Part shown: positions 33,945 through 42,268 of the stretch, piece after piece | How positions within the stretch are numbered: position 1 is the first letter of the stretch | Layout: every line of letters starts with the position of its first letter | Assembly: GCF_014489615.1 (NCBI RefSeq) | Contig: NZ_CP060825.1 | Location: 916,001-980,000 of the forward strand | Direction: 5' to 3' | Source of the DNA: Streptomyces genisteinicus | GTDB taxonomy: Bacteria; Actinomycetota; Actinomycetes; Streptomycetales; Streptomycetaceae | Length of the DNA: 64,000 nucleotides | The notes under the pieces: model-generated | What the model was told of the DNA's origin: nothing | The model's input: the letters and a program-made list of their open reading frames with translations, nothing else | Database searches by the model: none | Position numbers and translations under genes: made by a program

Positions 33945-33981
33945 CCGTCCGGGGCGCGTCGGTCGGCCGCGCCCCGGACGG
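33945..33981. terminator. bidirectional terminator between Rieske and lysR genes
   Basis: Perfect 14-bp stem (33945-33958 with 33968-33981) and 9-nt loop, between genes converging at 33834 and 34012. Confidence 0.75.
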
Positions 33982-34011
33982 CCGCACCTCCCCGCCGCCA
34001 GGGGTCCGGGA

Positions 34012-34914
34012 TCAGGCCGGCCCGGCGGCCACCGTGCGCAGGGCTGCCACGGCGGCCCGGATGGAGGGCCTGCGGTCGGCGTCCGTGCGCCACACCGCGT
34101 AGACGTGCCGCCGCATCATCTGCCGCACGGGCACCAGCACCACCCCCTCGGGCACCGGCCCGCGGCCGAGCCGGGGCGCCACGCAGACGCCCAGACCGGC
34201 CGCGATCAGGGCCAGTTGGGTGTGGTGCTCCCCCGCCATGTGCGGGATCCTCGGCTCCACGCCCTGGGAGCGCAGGGTGAAGACCAGCCAGTCGTGGCAG
34301 AACTCCCCGTCGGGCCACGACACCCAGTCGTCGTCCGCGAACTCCCCCAGGTCGACCTCGTCACGGCCGGCGAGCGGGTGGCCCGCGGGCATCGCGACGT
34401 CGGTGACGTCGTCGAGCAGCTGGGCCTGCGCGAGACCGGCGGGCACGGGCAGCCGCCGGTTGCTCCAGTCCAGGACGACCGCGAGATCGAGATCGCCCCT
34501 GATCACCGCGCGGATCCCCGACTCGGGTTCCATCTCCCGGGTGCTGACCCGCAGTTCGGGATGGCCCGCGCGCAGCGCGGCCACCGTTCCGGGGAAGAGG
34601 CCGCGCGCCGCCGTGGGGAACGCCCCCAGCCGCACCTCGCCGACGACCCGGCCGCGCTGCGCCTCGATGTCCGACTGGGCGAGCTCGACCTGGGACAGGA
34701 TGCGGGCGGCATGGTCGGCGAGGAGGCGCCCGGCGTCGGTCAGGCGGACCCCCCGGCCGTTCCTGGCGAGCAGCTGCTGGCCGACCTCACGCTCCAGTTT
34801 GGCCATCTGCTGGGAGACCGCCGACGTGGTGACGTGCAGGCCCTCCGCGGCGGCGCTCACCGAGCCGTGCCGGGCGAGGGCGTCGAGGGTCCGCAGGCGC
34901 TCCAGGTTCAACAT
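34012..34914 (-). CDS. LysR family transcriptional regulator
   Basis: A 300-residue regulator. The N-terminal winged helix-turn-helix runs over about 1-60 (LNLERLRTLDALARHGSVSAAAEGLHVTTSAVSQQMAKLE), followed by the LysR substrate domain (VVGEVRLGAFPTAARGLFP from about 90). It is divergent from an EamA-type exporter gene with 73 bp between starts, so it most likely controls that exporter. A -10 box 7 bp before the ATG suggests a leaderless mRNA. Inducer unknown. Confidence 0.94.
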   Translation of the reverse strand: MLNLERLRTLDALARHGSVSAAAEGLHVTTSAVSQQMAKLEREVGQQLLARNGRGVRLTDAGRLLADHAARILSQVELAQSDIEAQRGRVVGEVRLGAFPTAARGLFPGTVAALRAGHPELRVSTREMEPESGIRAVIRGDLDLAVVLDWSNRRLPVPAGLAQAQLLDDVTDVAMPAGHPLAGRDEVDLGEFADDDWVSWPDGEFCHDWLVFTLRSQGVEPRIPHMAGEHHTQLALIAAGLGVCVAPRLGRGPVPEGVVLVPVRQMMRRHVYAVWRTDADRRPSIRAAVAALRTVAAGPA

Positions 34915-34921
34915 GTAAGCG

Positions 34922-34927
34922 ATGCTA
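34922..34927 (-). promoter_or_regulatory. -10 box of the lysR gene, leaderless
   Basis: TAGCAT on the minus strand, 7 bases before the ATG at 34914. No ribosome binding site. Confidence 0.55.
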
Positions 34928-34987
34928 CGCGAACGGGTCCTTCTTTTCTCACTTGTTCTACGACGTGGAAGGCGCGATGGTGGTCCC

Positions 34988-36073
34988 ATGACCGCCGCAG
35001 CCACCGCCGGACCCGCCTCCGGCCGCACCTCCGACCTCTCCTCGCCCCCGCCCTCCGGGGCTCCCCGCCGGCGCACCTTCGACTGGCGTCTGCGCTTCGC
35101 CCTGCTGTCGCTCGTCTGGGGCTTCAGCTTCCTGCTGATCAAGGTGGGGACCGAGGCGTACGCACCGTTCCAGGTCACCTTCGGCAGGCTGCTGTTCGGG
35201 ACGGCGGTGCTGGCGGTCGCGATGGGCGTACGGCGCGAGCGGCTCCCCCGGGGCCTGCGCACCTGGGGCCACCTCACGGTCGCCGCGTTCCTGCTGAACG
35301 CGCTGCCCTTCTCCCTCTTCGCCTACGCCGAGCTGACGATCCCCTCGACCCTCGCCGGCATCTGCAACGCCACCTCTCCCCTGTGGGGCATGGCGCTGTC
35401 CCTCGTCGCGCTCTCGGAGGACCGGCCCACGCGCCGCAGGGTCGCGGGGCTCGGCATCGGATTCCTCGGTGTGCTGACCGTCCTCGGCGCGTGGCAGGGA
35501 TTCTCCGGGCTCGACGTCCGGGGCACGGCGATGGCGCTGCTCGCCTCGCTCAGCTATCCGATCGGCTGGATCTACGTCCGCCGCACCCTGGCGGGCTCCG
35601 GCCACTCGCACCTGTCGCTGACCGGCGCCCAGCTGGGGATCGCGACGCTCCAGCTCGCCGTGGTGACCCCGCTGTTCACCACGTTCCCCACGTCGTTCCC
35701 GCTGGTGCCGCTGCTGGCCGTGGTGGCCCTCGGCACCCTCGGAACGGGGCTGGCCCTGCTCATCCAGTACGGACTGGTCGCCGAGGTCGGCCCGACGACC
35801 GGGCAGATGGTCACCTACTTCATCCCCGTGATCGCCACGGCCGCGGGCGTCGCCGTGCTGTCCGAGCCGCTGGCCTGGAACACACCGGTCGGGGCGCTGA
35901 TCGTGCTGGTGGGCGCCTTCCTGACGCAGAGCCGCGCCGCCGCGCGCACCGGCCGGACCGTCCCGGTCGCGGCCCCGTCCGGGCTCCGCCCGGCCGCCGC
36001 CCTCCGCACCGCGGAACCGGCTGCCCCCGGGGCGGCGGCCGGAGCCGCCACGCCCTGCGGCGCCGCGCGCTGA
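34988..36073 (+). CDS. EamA/DMT family transporter (RhaT/YdcZ-type exporter)
   Basis: A 361-residue membrane protein with ten hydrophobic segments arranged as two EamA repeats (first repeat from about 38: ALLSLVWGFSFLLIKVG; second from about 180: TAMALLASLSYPIGWIYVRR), a Pro/Ser-rich N-terminus and a C-terminal Ala/Pro-rich tail. DMT exporters move amino acids, metabolites or drugs outwards. It is divergent from a lysR gene, the usual arrangement for an inducible efflux pump. The ATG at 34988 was chosen over in-frame upstream codons inside the shared promoter region. Confidence 0.92.
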   Translation: MTAAATAGPASGRTSDLSSPPPSGAPRRRTFDWRLRFALLSLVWGFSFLLIKVGTEAYAPFQVTFGRLLFGTAVLAVAMGVRRERLPRGLRTWGHLTVAAFLLNALPFSLFAYAELTIPSTLAGICNATSPLWGMALSLVALSEDRPTRRRVAGLGIGFLGVLTVLGAWQGFSGLDVRGTAMALLASLSYPIGWIYVRRTLAGSGHSHLSLTGAQLGIATLQLAVVTPLFTTFPTSFPLVPLLAVVALGTLGTGLALLIQYGLVAEVGPTTGQMVTYFIPVIATAAGVAVLSEPLAWNTPVGALIVLVGAFLTQSRAAARTGRTVPVAAPSGLRPAAALRTAEPAAPGAAAGAATPCGAAR

Positions 36074-36125
36074 CGGTGCGGTGGGGACGGGGGCCGGGCG
36101 GCCCCCGTCCCCACCGCACCGTCAG
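36070..36125. terminator. 56-bp palindromic bidirectional terminator containing both stop codons
   Basis: A perfect 26-bp stem (36070-36095 with 36100-36125) around a 4-nt loop. The left arm contains the TGA of the EamA gene and the right arm contains, symmetrically, the TGA of the MocR-type gene on the other strand, so one element ends both convergent genes. Confidence 0.9.
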
Positions 36126-37453
36126 CCGTAGGTGCGCGGGGTCACGGGTCCGCATGCCTCCGCCACGGCCGAGGCGAGCGGTTCGATGTCCCGCGCCGTG
36201 AGGCCGGAGACGGTGACACGGACGCCGGGCGGCGCCGCCAGACGGAACCGCGCCCCGGGCGCGACGGCCCAGCCGGCGCGCAGCAGCCGGGTGACGACAC
36301 CGGTCTCGTCGGCGACGGGGATCCAGACGTTCATCCCGCTGCGGCCGTGCGACGCCACTCCCCGGCGGGCGAGCGCGTCCACGAGCGCCTGCCGCCGGAC
36401 TCCGTAGGCGCGGGCGACCTCCGCCGGGTCCACCGCCCCCGACCGCCAGAGGCCGGCGACGGCGTGCTGGAGGATGTGGCTGACCCAGCCCGGCCCGAGC
36501 CCCAGCCGTCCGAGCACCCGGTCGACCGTCACCCGGTCCCCGGTGACCACGGCCAGCCGGAGATCGGGCCCGTACGCCTTGGCCGTCGAGCGCACGAACG
36601 CCCAGTGGGCGGTCGTGCCCCCGAGTGCGTGGAGCTCCTGCGCCACGATCGCGTGCCCGTGGTCGTCCTCCACGAGGAGGGTGTCCGGGTGGCGGCCCAG
36701 GACCTCCCGCAGGGCGGCGGCACGCGCGGCGGTGACGGCGGCTCCGGTCGGGTTCTGGGCGCGGTCCGTGACCACCACGGCGCGGGCGCCGCCGGCCAGG
36801 GCGCGCTCCAGGTCCGCGGGCAGGGGGCCCTCGTCGTCGAGCCCCATGGGCACGGCCGTGAAGCCGAGCGCGGTGACCAGGTCCAGCAGGCTGCCCCAGC
36901 CGGGGTCCTCCACGGCCACCCGGTCCCCGGCCCGCAGATGCGCCGCGAGCACCCGCTCGATCGCGTCGAGGGCGCCCGAGGCGACGGCGAGCGGCCCTGC
37001 GGGCACCCCGTCCGCGTCGAGAGCCGCCCTGGCCAGGCGCGCGAACTCCGGGACGAGCTGCCCCTGCCCGTAGAGGACGGGGGCCTCGTCGTGCCGGGCC
37101 GCCGCGGCCGCGAACACCTCGCGCAGGGACGGCAGCAGGGCCGTGTCGGGATTGCCCGCGCCGAGATCGCGCACGCCCGGCGGCGCCTCGACGCGGATGG
37201 CGTTGCGCGGGGTGGTGGCCGGCCGCGGGCGCACCCGGCTGCCCCTGCGGCCCGCCGTCTCGATCACCCCGCGCTCCCGCAGGGTGCGGTAGGCGGCGGC
37301 GACGGTGTTCGGGTTGACGCCGAGCTCTGCGGCCAACTCCCGCATGGGGGGCAGGAGCTGCCCCGGATCGAGCCCGCCGTCCCCGACCGCGCGCTCGATG
37401 CTCGCGGCGATCTCCGATGCGCGCCGCCCTACGATCCGATACTCTCCTAGCAC
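36122..37453 (-). CDS. MocR/PdxR-type GntR-aminotransferase fusion regulator
   Basis: About 443 residues: an N-terminal GntR winged helix (ASEIAASIERAVGDGGLDPGQLLPPMRELAAELGVNPNTVAAAYRTLRERGVIE, about 11-70) fused to a fold-type I PLP aminotransferase domain. The PLP lysine is in RSTAKAYGPDLRLAVV. MocR regulators sense PLP or amino-sugar metabolites; PdxR controls vitamin B6 genes. It is divergent from a pyridoxamine phosphate oxidase-family gene, which fits a B6-related role. The GTG at 37453 was chosen because a CATAAT/TAATAT -10 lies 5-7 bases upstream and no Shine-Dalgarno exists; the TTG two codons earlier is less likely. Confidence 0.92.
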   Translation of the reverse strand: MLGEYRIVGRRASEIAASIERAVGDGGLDPGQLLPPMRELAAELGVNPNTVAAAYRTLRERGVIETAGRRGSRVRPRPATTPRNAIRVEAPPGVRDLGAGNPDTALLPSLREVFAAAAARHDEAPVLYGQGQLVPEFARLARAALDADGVPAGPLAVASGALDAIERVLAAHLRAGDRVAVEDPGWGSLLDLVTALGFTAVPMGLDDEGPLPADLERALAGGARAVVVTDRAQNPTGAAVTAARAAALREVLGRHPDTLLVEDDHGHAIVAQELHALGGTTAHWAFVRSTAKAYGPDLRLAVVTGDRVTVDRVLGRLGLGPGWVSHILQHAVAGLWRSGAVDPAEVARAYGVRRQALVDALARRGVASHGRSGMNVWIPVADETGVVTRLLRAGWAVAPGARFRLAAPPGVRVTVSGLTARDIEPLASAVAEACGPVTPRTYG

Positions 37454-37458
37454 AAACA

Positions 37459-37476
37459 ATATTATGCACTAGTGCA
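37459..37476. promoter_or_regulatory. MocR/PNPOx intergenic promoter and operator
   Basis: In only 35 bp between the two starts lie an AT-rich -10 for the leftward gene (CATAAT or TAATAT, 37459-37466) and a perfect 12-bp palindrome TGCACTAGTGCA (37465-37476). The palindrome ends just before the ribosome binding site of the rightward gene. A related CTAGCAC half-site is at 37447-37453. The MocR-type protein is the likely ligand. Confidence 0.7.
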
Positions 37477-37488
37477 ATGGAGTTCGCC

Positions 37489-38169
37489 ATGACCGACACC
37501 GCCCGGCCGGACACCGCCGCCTACGGACCGACGGAGCGCACGGTGCCGACCCGTGCCCGTCAACGCGCCTCGTACGACCGGGAGGCGGTGCACGCGATAC
37601 TCGACGAGAGCTACCTCTGCCATCTCGGCTTCGTCCGCGACGGCGCCCCCGTCGTCCTGCCGACGCTGTACGCGCGGGTCGGCGAGGCGCTCTACGTCCA
37701 CGGCTCGACCGGCTCCCGGCCGCTGCGCGCGACCGGCGAGAGCGACCCCGGCCTGCCCGTCTGCCTCACGGTCACCCACGTCGACGGGCTGGTGCTCGCC
37801 CGCTCGGCCTTCCACCACTCCATCAACTACCGCTCCGTCGTGGTCCACGGCACCGCCCGGCAGGTGACCGATCCCGAGGAGAAGAACCTGGCGCTCGACG
37901 CGATCGTCGACCAGGTGGTGGCGGGCCGCTCCGCCGACTCCCGGCCCGCCAACGCCAGGGAGCTGGCGGCCACCGCGGTGATCAGGGTCGACCTGGCCGA
38001 GGCCTCCGCGAAGGCCCGCACCGGCGGACCCAACGACGAGCCGGAGGACATGGGACTCCCCCACTGGGCCGGTGTCGTCCCGGTGTCCCGCACCTACGGC
38101 GCCCCCGTCCCGTCCGCCGATCTCGCGGACTCCGTCGCCCTCCCCGACTACCTGGCCGCCCGCGCCTGA
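37489..38169 (+). CDS. pyridoxamine 5'-phosphate oxidase family (FMN-binding) protein
   Basis: A 226-residue split-barrel flavoprotein with a typical core: ILDESYLCHLGFVRDGAPVVLPTLYARVGEALYVHGSTGSRPLRA, FHHSINYRSVVVHGTARQV and a C-terminal HWAGVVPVSRTYGAPVPS. Members bind FMN or F420/haem, and many of this branch have unknown substrates. The ATG at 37489 has GGAG 6 bases upstream; the ATG 12 bases earlier overlaps that site and the operator. Divergent from the MocR-type regulator, which presumably controls it, linking it to B6 metabolism. Confidence 0.9.
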   Translation: MTDTARPDTAAYGPTERTVPTRARQRASYDREAVHAILDESYLCHLGFVRDGAPVVLPTLYARVGEALYVHGSTGSRPLRATGESDPGLPVCLTVTHVDGLVLARSAFHHSINYRSVVVHGTARQVTDPEEKNLALDAIVDQVVAGRSADSRPANARELAATAVIRVDLAEASAKARTGGPNDEPEDMGLPHWAGVVPVSRTYGAPVPSADLADSVALPDYLAARA

Positions 38170-38467
38170 CCCGCCGCCGGCGGGCGCATGCCGCCCCGCG
38201 CCTGACGCCCCCGGCGGGCGGTCACGCCCCGCCGGAGCAGCCCGCCGGAAGGTCCACCGCCGCGACCTCCGGCGGCACCGGGCGCCGGGCCGCGCGGGCA
38301 CCGGTCACCCCGGCGCCCGCGCGGCCCCTTGCCAGGCGGCCACGGCCGCCTTCGTCCGTCCCGCGACTCCACGCGCCTCGGCGGCGGCTCGGCGCGGCCG
38401 GCAGAGCCGCCCCGCGGACGACCCGCCCGCCGGGCTCCACCGGAGCGGCCCACGGGCGCGGAAGCGT
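38170..38467. other. non-coding gap between convergent genes
   Basis: 298 bp, extremely GC-rich, with several short GC inverted segments (for example around 38205-38222) that may end transcription, but no single dominant hairpin and no gene that I can support. Confidence 0.5.
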
Positions 38468-39523
38468 TCAGACCCGCGCGCCGCCGCCGTCCTCGGCCAC
38501 CCGCGCCTGGGCGCCGTCGGCGATCCGCGCGCCGCCGGCCGGCGACGGGGCGCCGCTCCCCGCGGCCACCGAGGCCACCGCGGCCTCGGCGCCGCCCGCG
38601 ACGGGCCCGGCCGGCGGCTTCGGCGCCTGGGACTGGGCGATGAACGCCCCCACGAGCACGACGGCCCCGCCGAGGATCTGGGGTGCCGAGAGGTGCTCGC
38701 CGAGGAGCACCCAGGCGAGCGCCGTCGCCACGACCGCCTCCAGGCACGCCACCACACCGGCGACCTGCGGCGAGAGCCGGCGGACCGAGACGACGCCGGT
38801 GACGTACGCGGCCACCGTGGCGATCAGCACGATCCAGGCGATGAGCAGGGCGGCGGGCACCTCGGTGCCGTCCATCGCGGCGCTCTCGGCGAGCAGCGGC
38901 CAGTCCATGGTCCAGGGGCGTGCGACGAGGGTGAGCACGGCGGTGCCGACGAGGAGCCCGTAGGCGATCACACCCAGCGGATGGGGCGCGTCACGGCCCC
39001 CGGCGCCCTGGTCGGAGAGGACGAAGTAGCCCACCTGGCAGCACGCGGCGCCCAGGGCGAGCAGCAGCCCGAGCGCGTCGAAGCGGAGGCCGGCCCAGAC
39101 CTCGACGACGCAGGCGAGTCCGGCGACCGCGAGGACGACACCGAGCGCCGCGGCGCGGGTGACCGGTCGGCGCTGCACGAACCGGACCCAGCCGAGGACG
39201 AGCGCGGGAGCCAGGTACTCGACCAGCAGCGCGACGCCGACGGGGATGCGGGAGATCGCGGCGAAGTAGCACGCCTGGACACCGGCGACGGCGAGCAGGC
39301 CGAAGCCCGCGAGCAGGGCGGGCCTGCGGCGCACGAGGTCCCGGTGGCGCCAGGCGACGGGAAGCATCACGAGCGCGGCGCCGGCGACGCGGAGCCACAC
39401 CACGTGCAGCGGATCCAGGCCCGCCTCGATCAGCGGCTTGGCCGCCACCCCCGACCCACCGAATGCGAGCGCCGACACCAGGGCGAGCCCCAGTCCGGCG
39501 CTTCTTCCCGAAGACGCGTGCAT
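38468..39523 (-). CDS. EamA/DMT family transporter
   Basis: A 351-residue exporter with ten hydrophobic segments in two EamA repeats (LGLALVSALAFGGSGVAAKPLIEAG near 10-34; LIAWIVLIATVAAYVTGVVSVRRLSP near 230; SAPQILGGAVVLVGAFIAQSQ near 285). The C-terminal ~50 residues are Ala/Gly-rich and cytoplasmic. Not similar enough to the other EamA gene at 34988-36073 to be a recent duplicate. Substrate unknown. Confidence 0.92.
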   Translation of the reverse strand: MHASSGRSAGLGLALVSALAFGGSGVAAKPLIEAGLDPLHVVWLRVAGAALVMLPVAWRHRDLVRRRPALLAGFGLLAVAGVQACYFAAISRIPVGVALLVEYLAPALVLGWVRFVQRRPVTRAAALGVVLAVAGLACVVEVWAGLRFDALGLLLALGAACCQVGYFVLSDQGAGGRDAPHPLGVIAYGLLVGTAVLTLVARPWTMDWPLLAESAAMDGTEVPAALLIAWIVLIATVAAYVTGVVSVRRLSPQVAGVVACLEAVVATALAWVLLGEHLSAPQILGGAVVLVGAFIAQSQAPKPPAGPVAGGAEAAVASVAAGSGAPSPAGGARIADGAQARVAEDGGGARV

Positions 39524-39554
39524 CGGGACATGATGTCAGCGCCGGACAGGAGCG

Positions 39555-40100
39555 TCACCTGGGTGACGCATGTCGAGACGCTTCCGCGATGCGCGCGACC
39601 ACCCCGGCGGCGTCGACGCCCGCCCGGCGCAGCACTTCCACGGCCCGGCAGTCCGGGTCGGCGGCGATGCAGGCGAGGACGTCGAGGCACCGGGCGTGCG
39701 GCTCGCCCCGCAGCCCGGCTCTGACCATTGCTCCGCGCATGGCCCCGGAGACCGAGGGCGACCATCCGGTCTCGCCGCGGCCGATCACCCGGAGGGCGCC
39801 GGAGTCCTCCACCGATCCCTGCCAGCGCAGGCCGTACCCGATGCTGCGCTGCACGAGGTAGCCGAGCACGCGGGCCACCTGCGGCCCGTCGCCGACCGCG
39901 TCGCGCACCTCGGGGTCGGCCTCGAGGAGGGAGTGGAGCAGGTGGGCGGTGTCGATCTGGGGGTCCCCGTCGCGCAGCGCCCGGCGGCGCGCGCCCGCGA
40001 CCACGGCGCCGAGCTCGTCGGTGAGCCCGGCGCCGGTCCCGGCGGGGCCGGGAGCGGGCTGGCGCGGTACGCGCGGGGAGGAGTGGTGCACGTATCCCAC
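39555..40100 (-). CDS. solitary Clp N-terminal (Clp_N repeat) domain protein
   Basis: About 181 residues. It contains two Clp_N-type helical repeats: ELGAVVAGARRRALRDGDPQIDTAHLLHSLLEADPEV, then SGAMRGAMVRAGLRGEPHARCLDVLACIAADPDCRAVEVLRRAGVD. In ClpA/ClpC these repeats bind adaptors and substrates, but there is no AAA+ ATPase part or gene here. It may act as an adaptor or competitor for ClpC. The GTG at 40100 is my choice; a second GTG lies three codons later, and the longer upstream frame is Arg-rich and unlikely. Confidence 0.8.
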   Translation of the reverse strand: MGYVHHSSPRVPRQPAPGPAGTGAGLTDELGAVVAGARRRALRDGDPQIDTAHLLHSLLEADPEVRDAVGDGPQVARVLGYLVQRSIGYGLRWQGSVEDSGALRVIGRGETGWSPSVSGAMRGAMVRAGLRGEPHARCLDVLACIAADPDCRAVEVLRRAGVDAAGVVARIAEASRHASPR

Positions 40101-40560
40101 CCCATCAGGCGATCGGTGCCGAAGCGTCCTCGCGAGGGAGCATCTGCGCATCCGACGCAGGGTGGGCACCGGTCGCGGGCGTCTCCTCCTTGCGGATGAC
40201 ACGGCGTACGGGGCCGTGGGTGGAAGCCCCCATGCTCACCGCAACGGCCGTGGGTGGAAGCCCCCATACGCACCGCAGCGCACCCCGCGGGAGTCCCGGC
40301 CGGGCGCGGCCGAACCGTCCGCCGGGCGCGATCAGGCCCAGGGGCCGGCGACGCCGCGGACCGCCCTGCGCGCGCCGGCCGTACGCCGGGGTCCGCGCAG
40401 GCGGCACAGCCACCCGCCGCGACGCCGTGCCGACGGGCCTCGCCGCACGGGGCCCGGCAACCGCCGCGCTGCGGTGCCGGGCAGCCTGCCCGGGCGCGTC
40501 CGAGCGCCCCGACAGGTGCTCTCGCACCCCGGCACCTGCGCCGGGCGCCGCCCGCGGACG
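40101..40560. other. non-coding gap with a 34-bp tandem duplication
   Basis: 460 bp between the Clp_N protein and padR. No gene is convincing on either strand. It contains the direct repeat at 40212-40267 and, as the rest is very GC-rich, several weak dyads. It should hold the promoter of the Clp_N gene. Confidence 0.5.
40212..40279. repeat. 34-bp tandem duplication
   Basis: The 22-bp block beginning ggccgtgggtgg and ending gcccccat occurs at 40212-40233 and 40246-40267, 34 bp apart, and the 12 bp after each copy are also similar (gctcaccgcaac and acgcaccgcagc). Each copy can form a short hairpin (GGG...CCC). Confidence 0.8.
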
Positions 40561-41184
40561 TCAGTCCTCGTCGGCGAGGATCAGATACAGCTTCTTGCGC
40601 GCCTCGTTGATGACGGCGACCGCCTTCTGGCGCTGCTCGGCACTGCCGGTCTTCCAGACCTGTCCGAAGGCCTCCATCAGACCGAACCCGGCCTGCCGCA
40701 CCTCGTTGACCGTCTCCCAGTCGACGCCGCGGCCGGCCTCCTCCCACGGGGCCTCCGGGCCGGACTCCGCCTCGGTGCGGCCCGTGTCGGTGAGCGTGAA
40801 CAGCTTCTTGCCGCCCTCGCTGGCGCTGACGATCAGCCCCTCGTCCTCCAGCATCTGGAGGGTCGGATAGACCGAGCCCGGGCTGGGCCGCCACGCGCCG
40901 CCGCTGCGCTCGCCGATCTCCTGGATCATCTCGTAGCCGTGCATCGGCCGGTCCTTCAGGAGGGCGAGGATCGAGGCCCGTACATCGCCGCGCCGCGCCC
41001 TCCCCCGGCCGCCGCCGCGTCCGCGGCCGCCACCGCCGAAGGGCCCGCCGAACGGCGGTCCGAACGGCCCGAACGCGGCACGCCGGCTCTCCCATTCGCC
41101 CCGCCCGTGATGTCCGGGACCGCAGTGGCCACGACCCTGACCGGCCTCACGGCCCCTGCCGAATTCCTGTCCTGGTGAACGCAT
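40561..41184 (-). CDS. PadR family transcriptional regulator
   Basis: A 207-residue protein. A Gly/Arg-rich N-terminus of ~65 residues (GGGGRGRGGGRGRARRG) precedes a PadR winged helix (DVRASILALLKDRPMHGYEMIQEIGERSGGAWRPSPGSVYPTLQMLEDEGLI, about 67-118) and a C-terminal dimerisation helix. PadR proteins repress genes for aromatic acid or multidrug response. The ATG at 41184 is 40 bp from the palindrome CGATATATCG, a plausible autoregulatory site, and the gene is divergent from a PhzF-like gene. Confidence 0.93.
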   Translation of the reverse strand: MRSPGQEFGRGREAGQGRGHCGPGHHGRGEWESRRAAFGPFGPPFGGPFGGGGRGRGGGRGRARRGDVRASILALLKDRPMHGYEMIQEIGERSGGAWRPSPGSVYPTLQMLEDEGLIVSASEGGKKLFTLTDTGRTEAESGPEAPWEEAGRGVDWETVNEVRQAGFGLMEAFGQVWKTGSAEQRQKAVAVINEARKKLYLILADED

Positions 41185-41224
41185 CGCGCACTCCTTCCAT
41201 CATTGACCAGTCGCGATGCGTCAA

Positions 41225-41234
41225 CGATATATCG
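41225..41234. promoter_or_regulatory. palindrome CGATATATCG, likely PadR operator
   Basis: A perfect 10-bp AT-centred palindrome between padR (start 41184) and the PhzF-like gene (start 41341). ATAT-centred dyads are typical PadR targets. Confidence 0.6.
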
Positions 41235-41302
41235 GAACCGATCGGACGGCAAGGTCCGACCGGATGACCGGGCCCTCCCGGTCCATCCGTCGCGGATTGG
41301 CC

Positions 41303-41333
41303 TTGGCCCGCTCGCCCGGCGACCCGCTAGCGT
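41303..41333 (+). promoter_or_regulatory. promoter of the PhzF-like gene, leaderless
   Basis: A -35-like TTGGCC (41303-41308), 19-bp spacer and -10 TAGCGT (41328-41333) end 7 bp before the ATG at 41341. No ribosome binding site. Confidence 0.55.
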
Positions 41334-41340
41334 CCGGCCC

Positions 41341-42159
41341 ATGCGCATCCGAATCGTCGACGCCTTCACCGACCGCCCCTTCGCCGGCAATCCCGCCGGC
41401 GTCCTGCTGCTCGACTCCGCGGGCTTCCCCGACGACGCGTGGCTCCAGCGGGTCGCCGCCGAGGTGAACCTGTCGGAGACGGCCTTCGCCCACCCGCTGC
41501 CGCCCGGCGGCGACGCCGACTGGGCCCTGCGCTGGTTCACCCCGGCGACCGAGGTCGACATGTGCGGGCACGCCACCCTCGCCACCGCCCACGTGCTGCA
41601 CACCACCGCCGCGGCCGCCGGAACGGTGCGCTTCGCCGCACGCTGCGGGATCCTCGCCGCGACCGCCCACGACGACGGCATCACGCTCGACTTCCCCACG
41701 TCGCCGCTGACCCCCGCCGCCGTGCCGGACGCCCTCGCCGCCGCCCTCGGCGCACCGGTCCTCGCCGCGCTCGACACCGGACGGCACATCGGCGACCTGC
41801 TGGTCGAGCTCGCCGACGAACGCACGGTGCGCGCCCTGCGGCCCGACACGGCGGCGCTGGCCGCCCACTCGGAACGCGGCATCATCGCCACGGCGCCCGC
41901 CGAGGACCCCGGGGCCCCGTACGACTACGTCTCCCGCTGCTTCTTCCCCCGGGTCGGCATCGACGAGGACCCGGTCACCGGCAGCGCCCACACCGCCCTC
42001 GCGCCCTTCTGGTCCGCGCGGCTCGGGCGGAGCGCGCTGACCGGATTCCAGGCGTCCGCGCGCGGCGGACTGGTCCGCACCGAGGTGCGCGGGGAGCGCA
42101 CCCTGCTCACCGGCCGTGCCGTCACCGTGATCGACGGCGAGCTGCTGGCCTCCCCCTGA
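41341..42159 (+). CDS. PhzF family isomerase/epimerase-like protein
   Basis: A 272-residue protein of the diaminopimelate epimerase fold. Family features: VDAFTDRPFAGNPAGVLLL at the N-terminus, the conserved Glu in NLSETAFA (E45), RWFTPATEVDMCGHATLA near 61-78 and FFPRVGIDEDPVTGSAHTALAPFW near 200-223. PhzF isomerises trans-2,3-dihydro-3-hydroxyanthranilate in phenazine synthesis, but most members outside phenazine clusters have unknown substrates, and no phenazine genes are nearby. Confidence 0.93.
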   Translation: MRIRIVDAFTDRPFAGNPAGVLLLDSAGFPDDAWLQRVAAEVNLSETAFAHPLPPGGDADWALRWFTPATEVDMCGHATLATAHVLHTTAAAAGTVRFAARCGILAATAHDDGITLDFPTSPLTPAAVPDALAAALGAPVLAALDTGRHIGDLLVELADERTVRALRPDTAALAAHSERGIIATAPAEDPGAPYDYVSRCFFPRVGIDEDPVTGSAHTALAPFWSARLGRSALTGFQASARGGLVRTEVRGERTLLTGRAVTVIDGELLASP

Positions 42160-42210
42160 GGGCCCCGCGGGCCCGGACGCACCGACCCCCGCGGGCCCCG
42201 GACACACCGC

Positions 42211-42240
42211 GGGGGCGTACGGCACCTCCCGTACGCCCCC
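42211..42240. terminator. bidirectional terminator between PhzF and CPBP genes
   Basis: Perfect 12-bp stem (42211-42222 with 42229-42240), 6-nt loop, between convergent genes ending at 42159 and 42269. Confidence 0.75.
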
Positions 42241-42268
42241 GATCCCGCTCCGCCGCTGCGGTCCGCCG

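Noticed and set aside
41341..42159. Phenazine biosynthesis suggested by a PhzF homologue
   Set aside because: No other phz genes are present; PhzF-like proteins are common outside phenazine producers.
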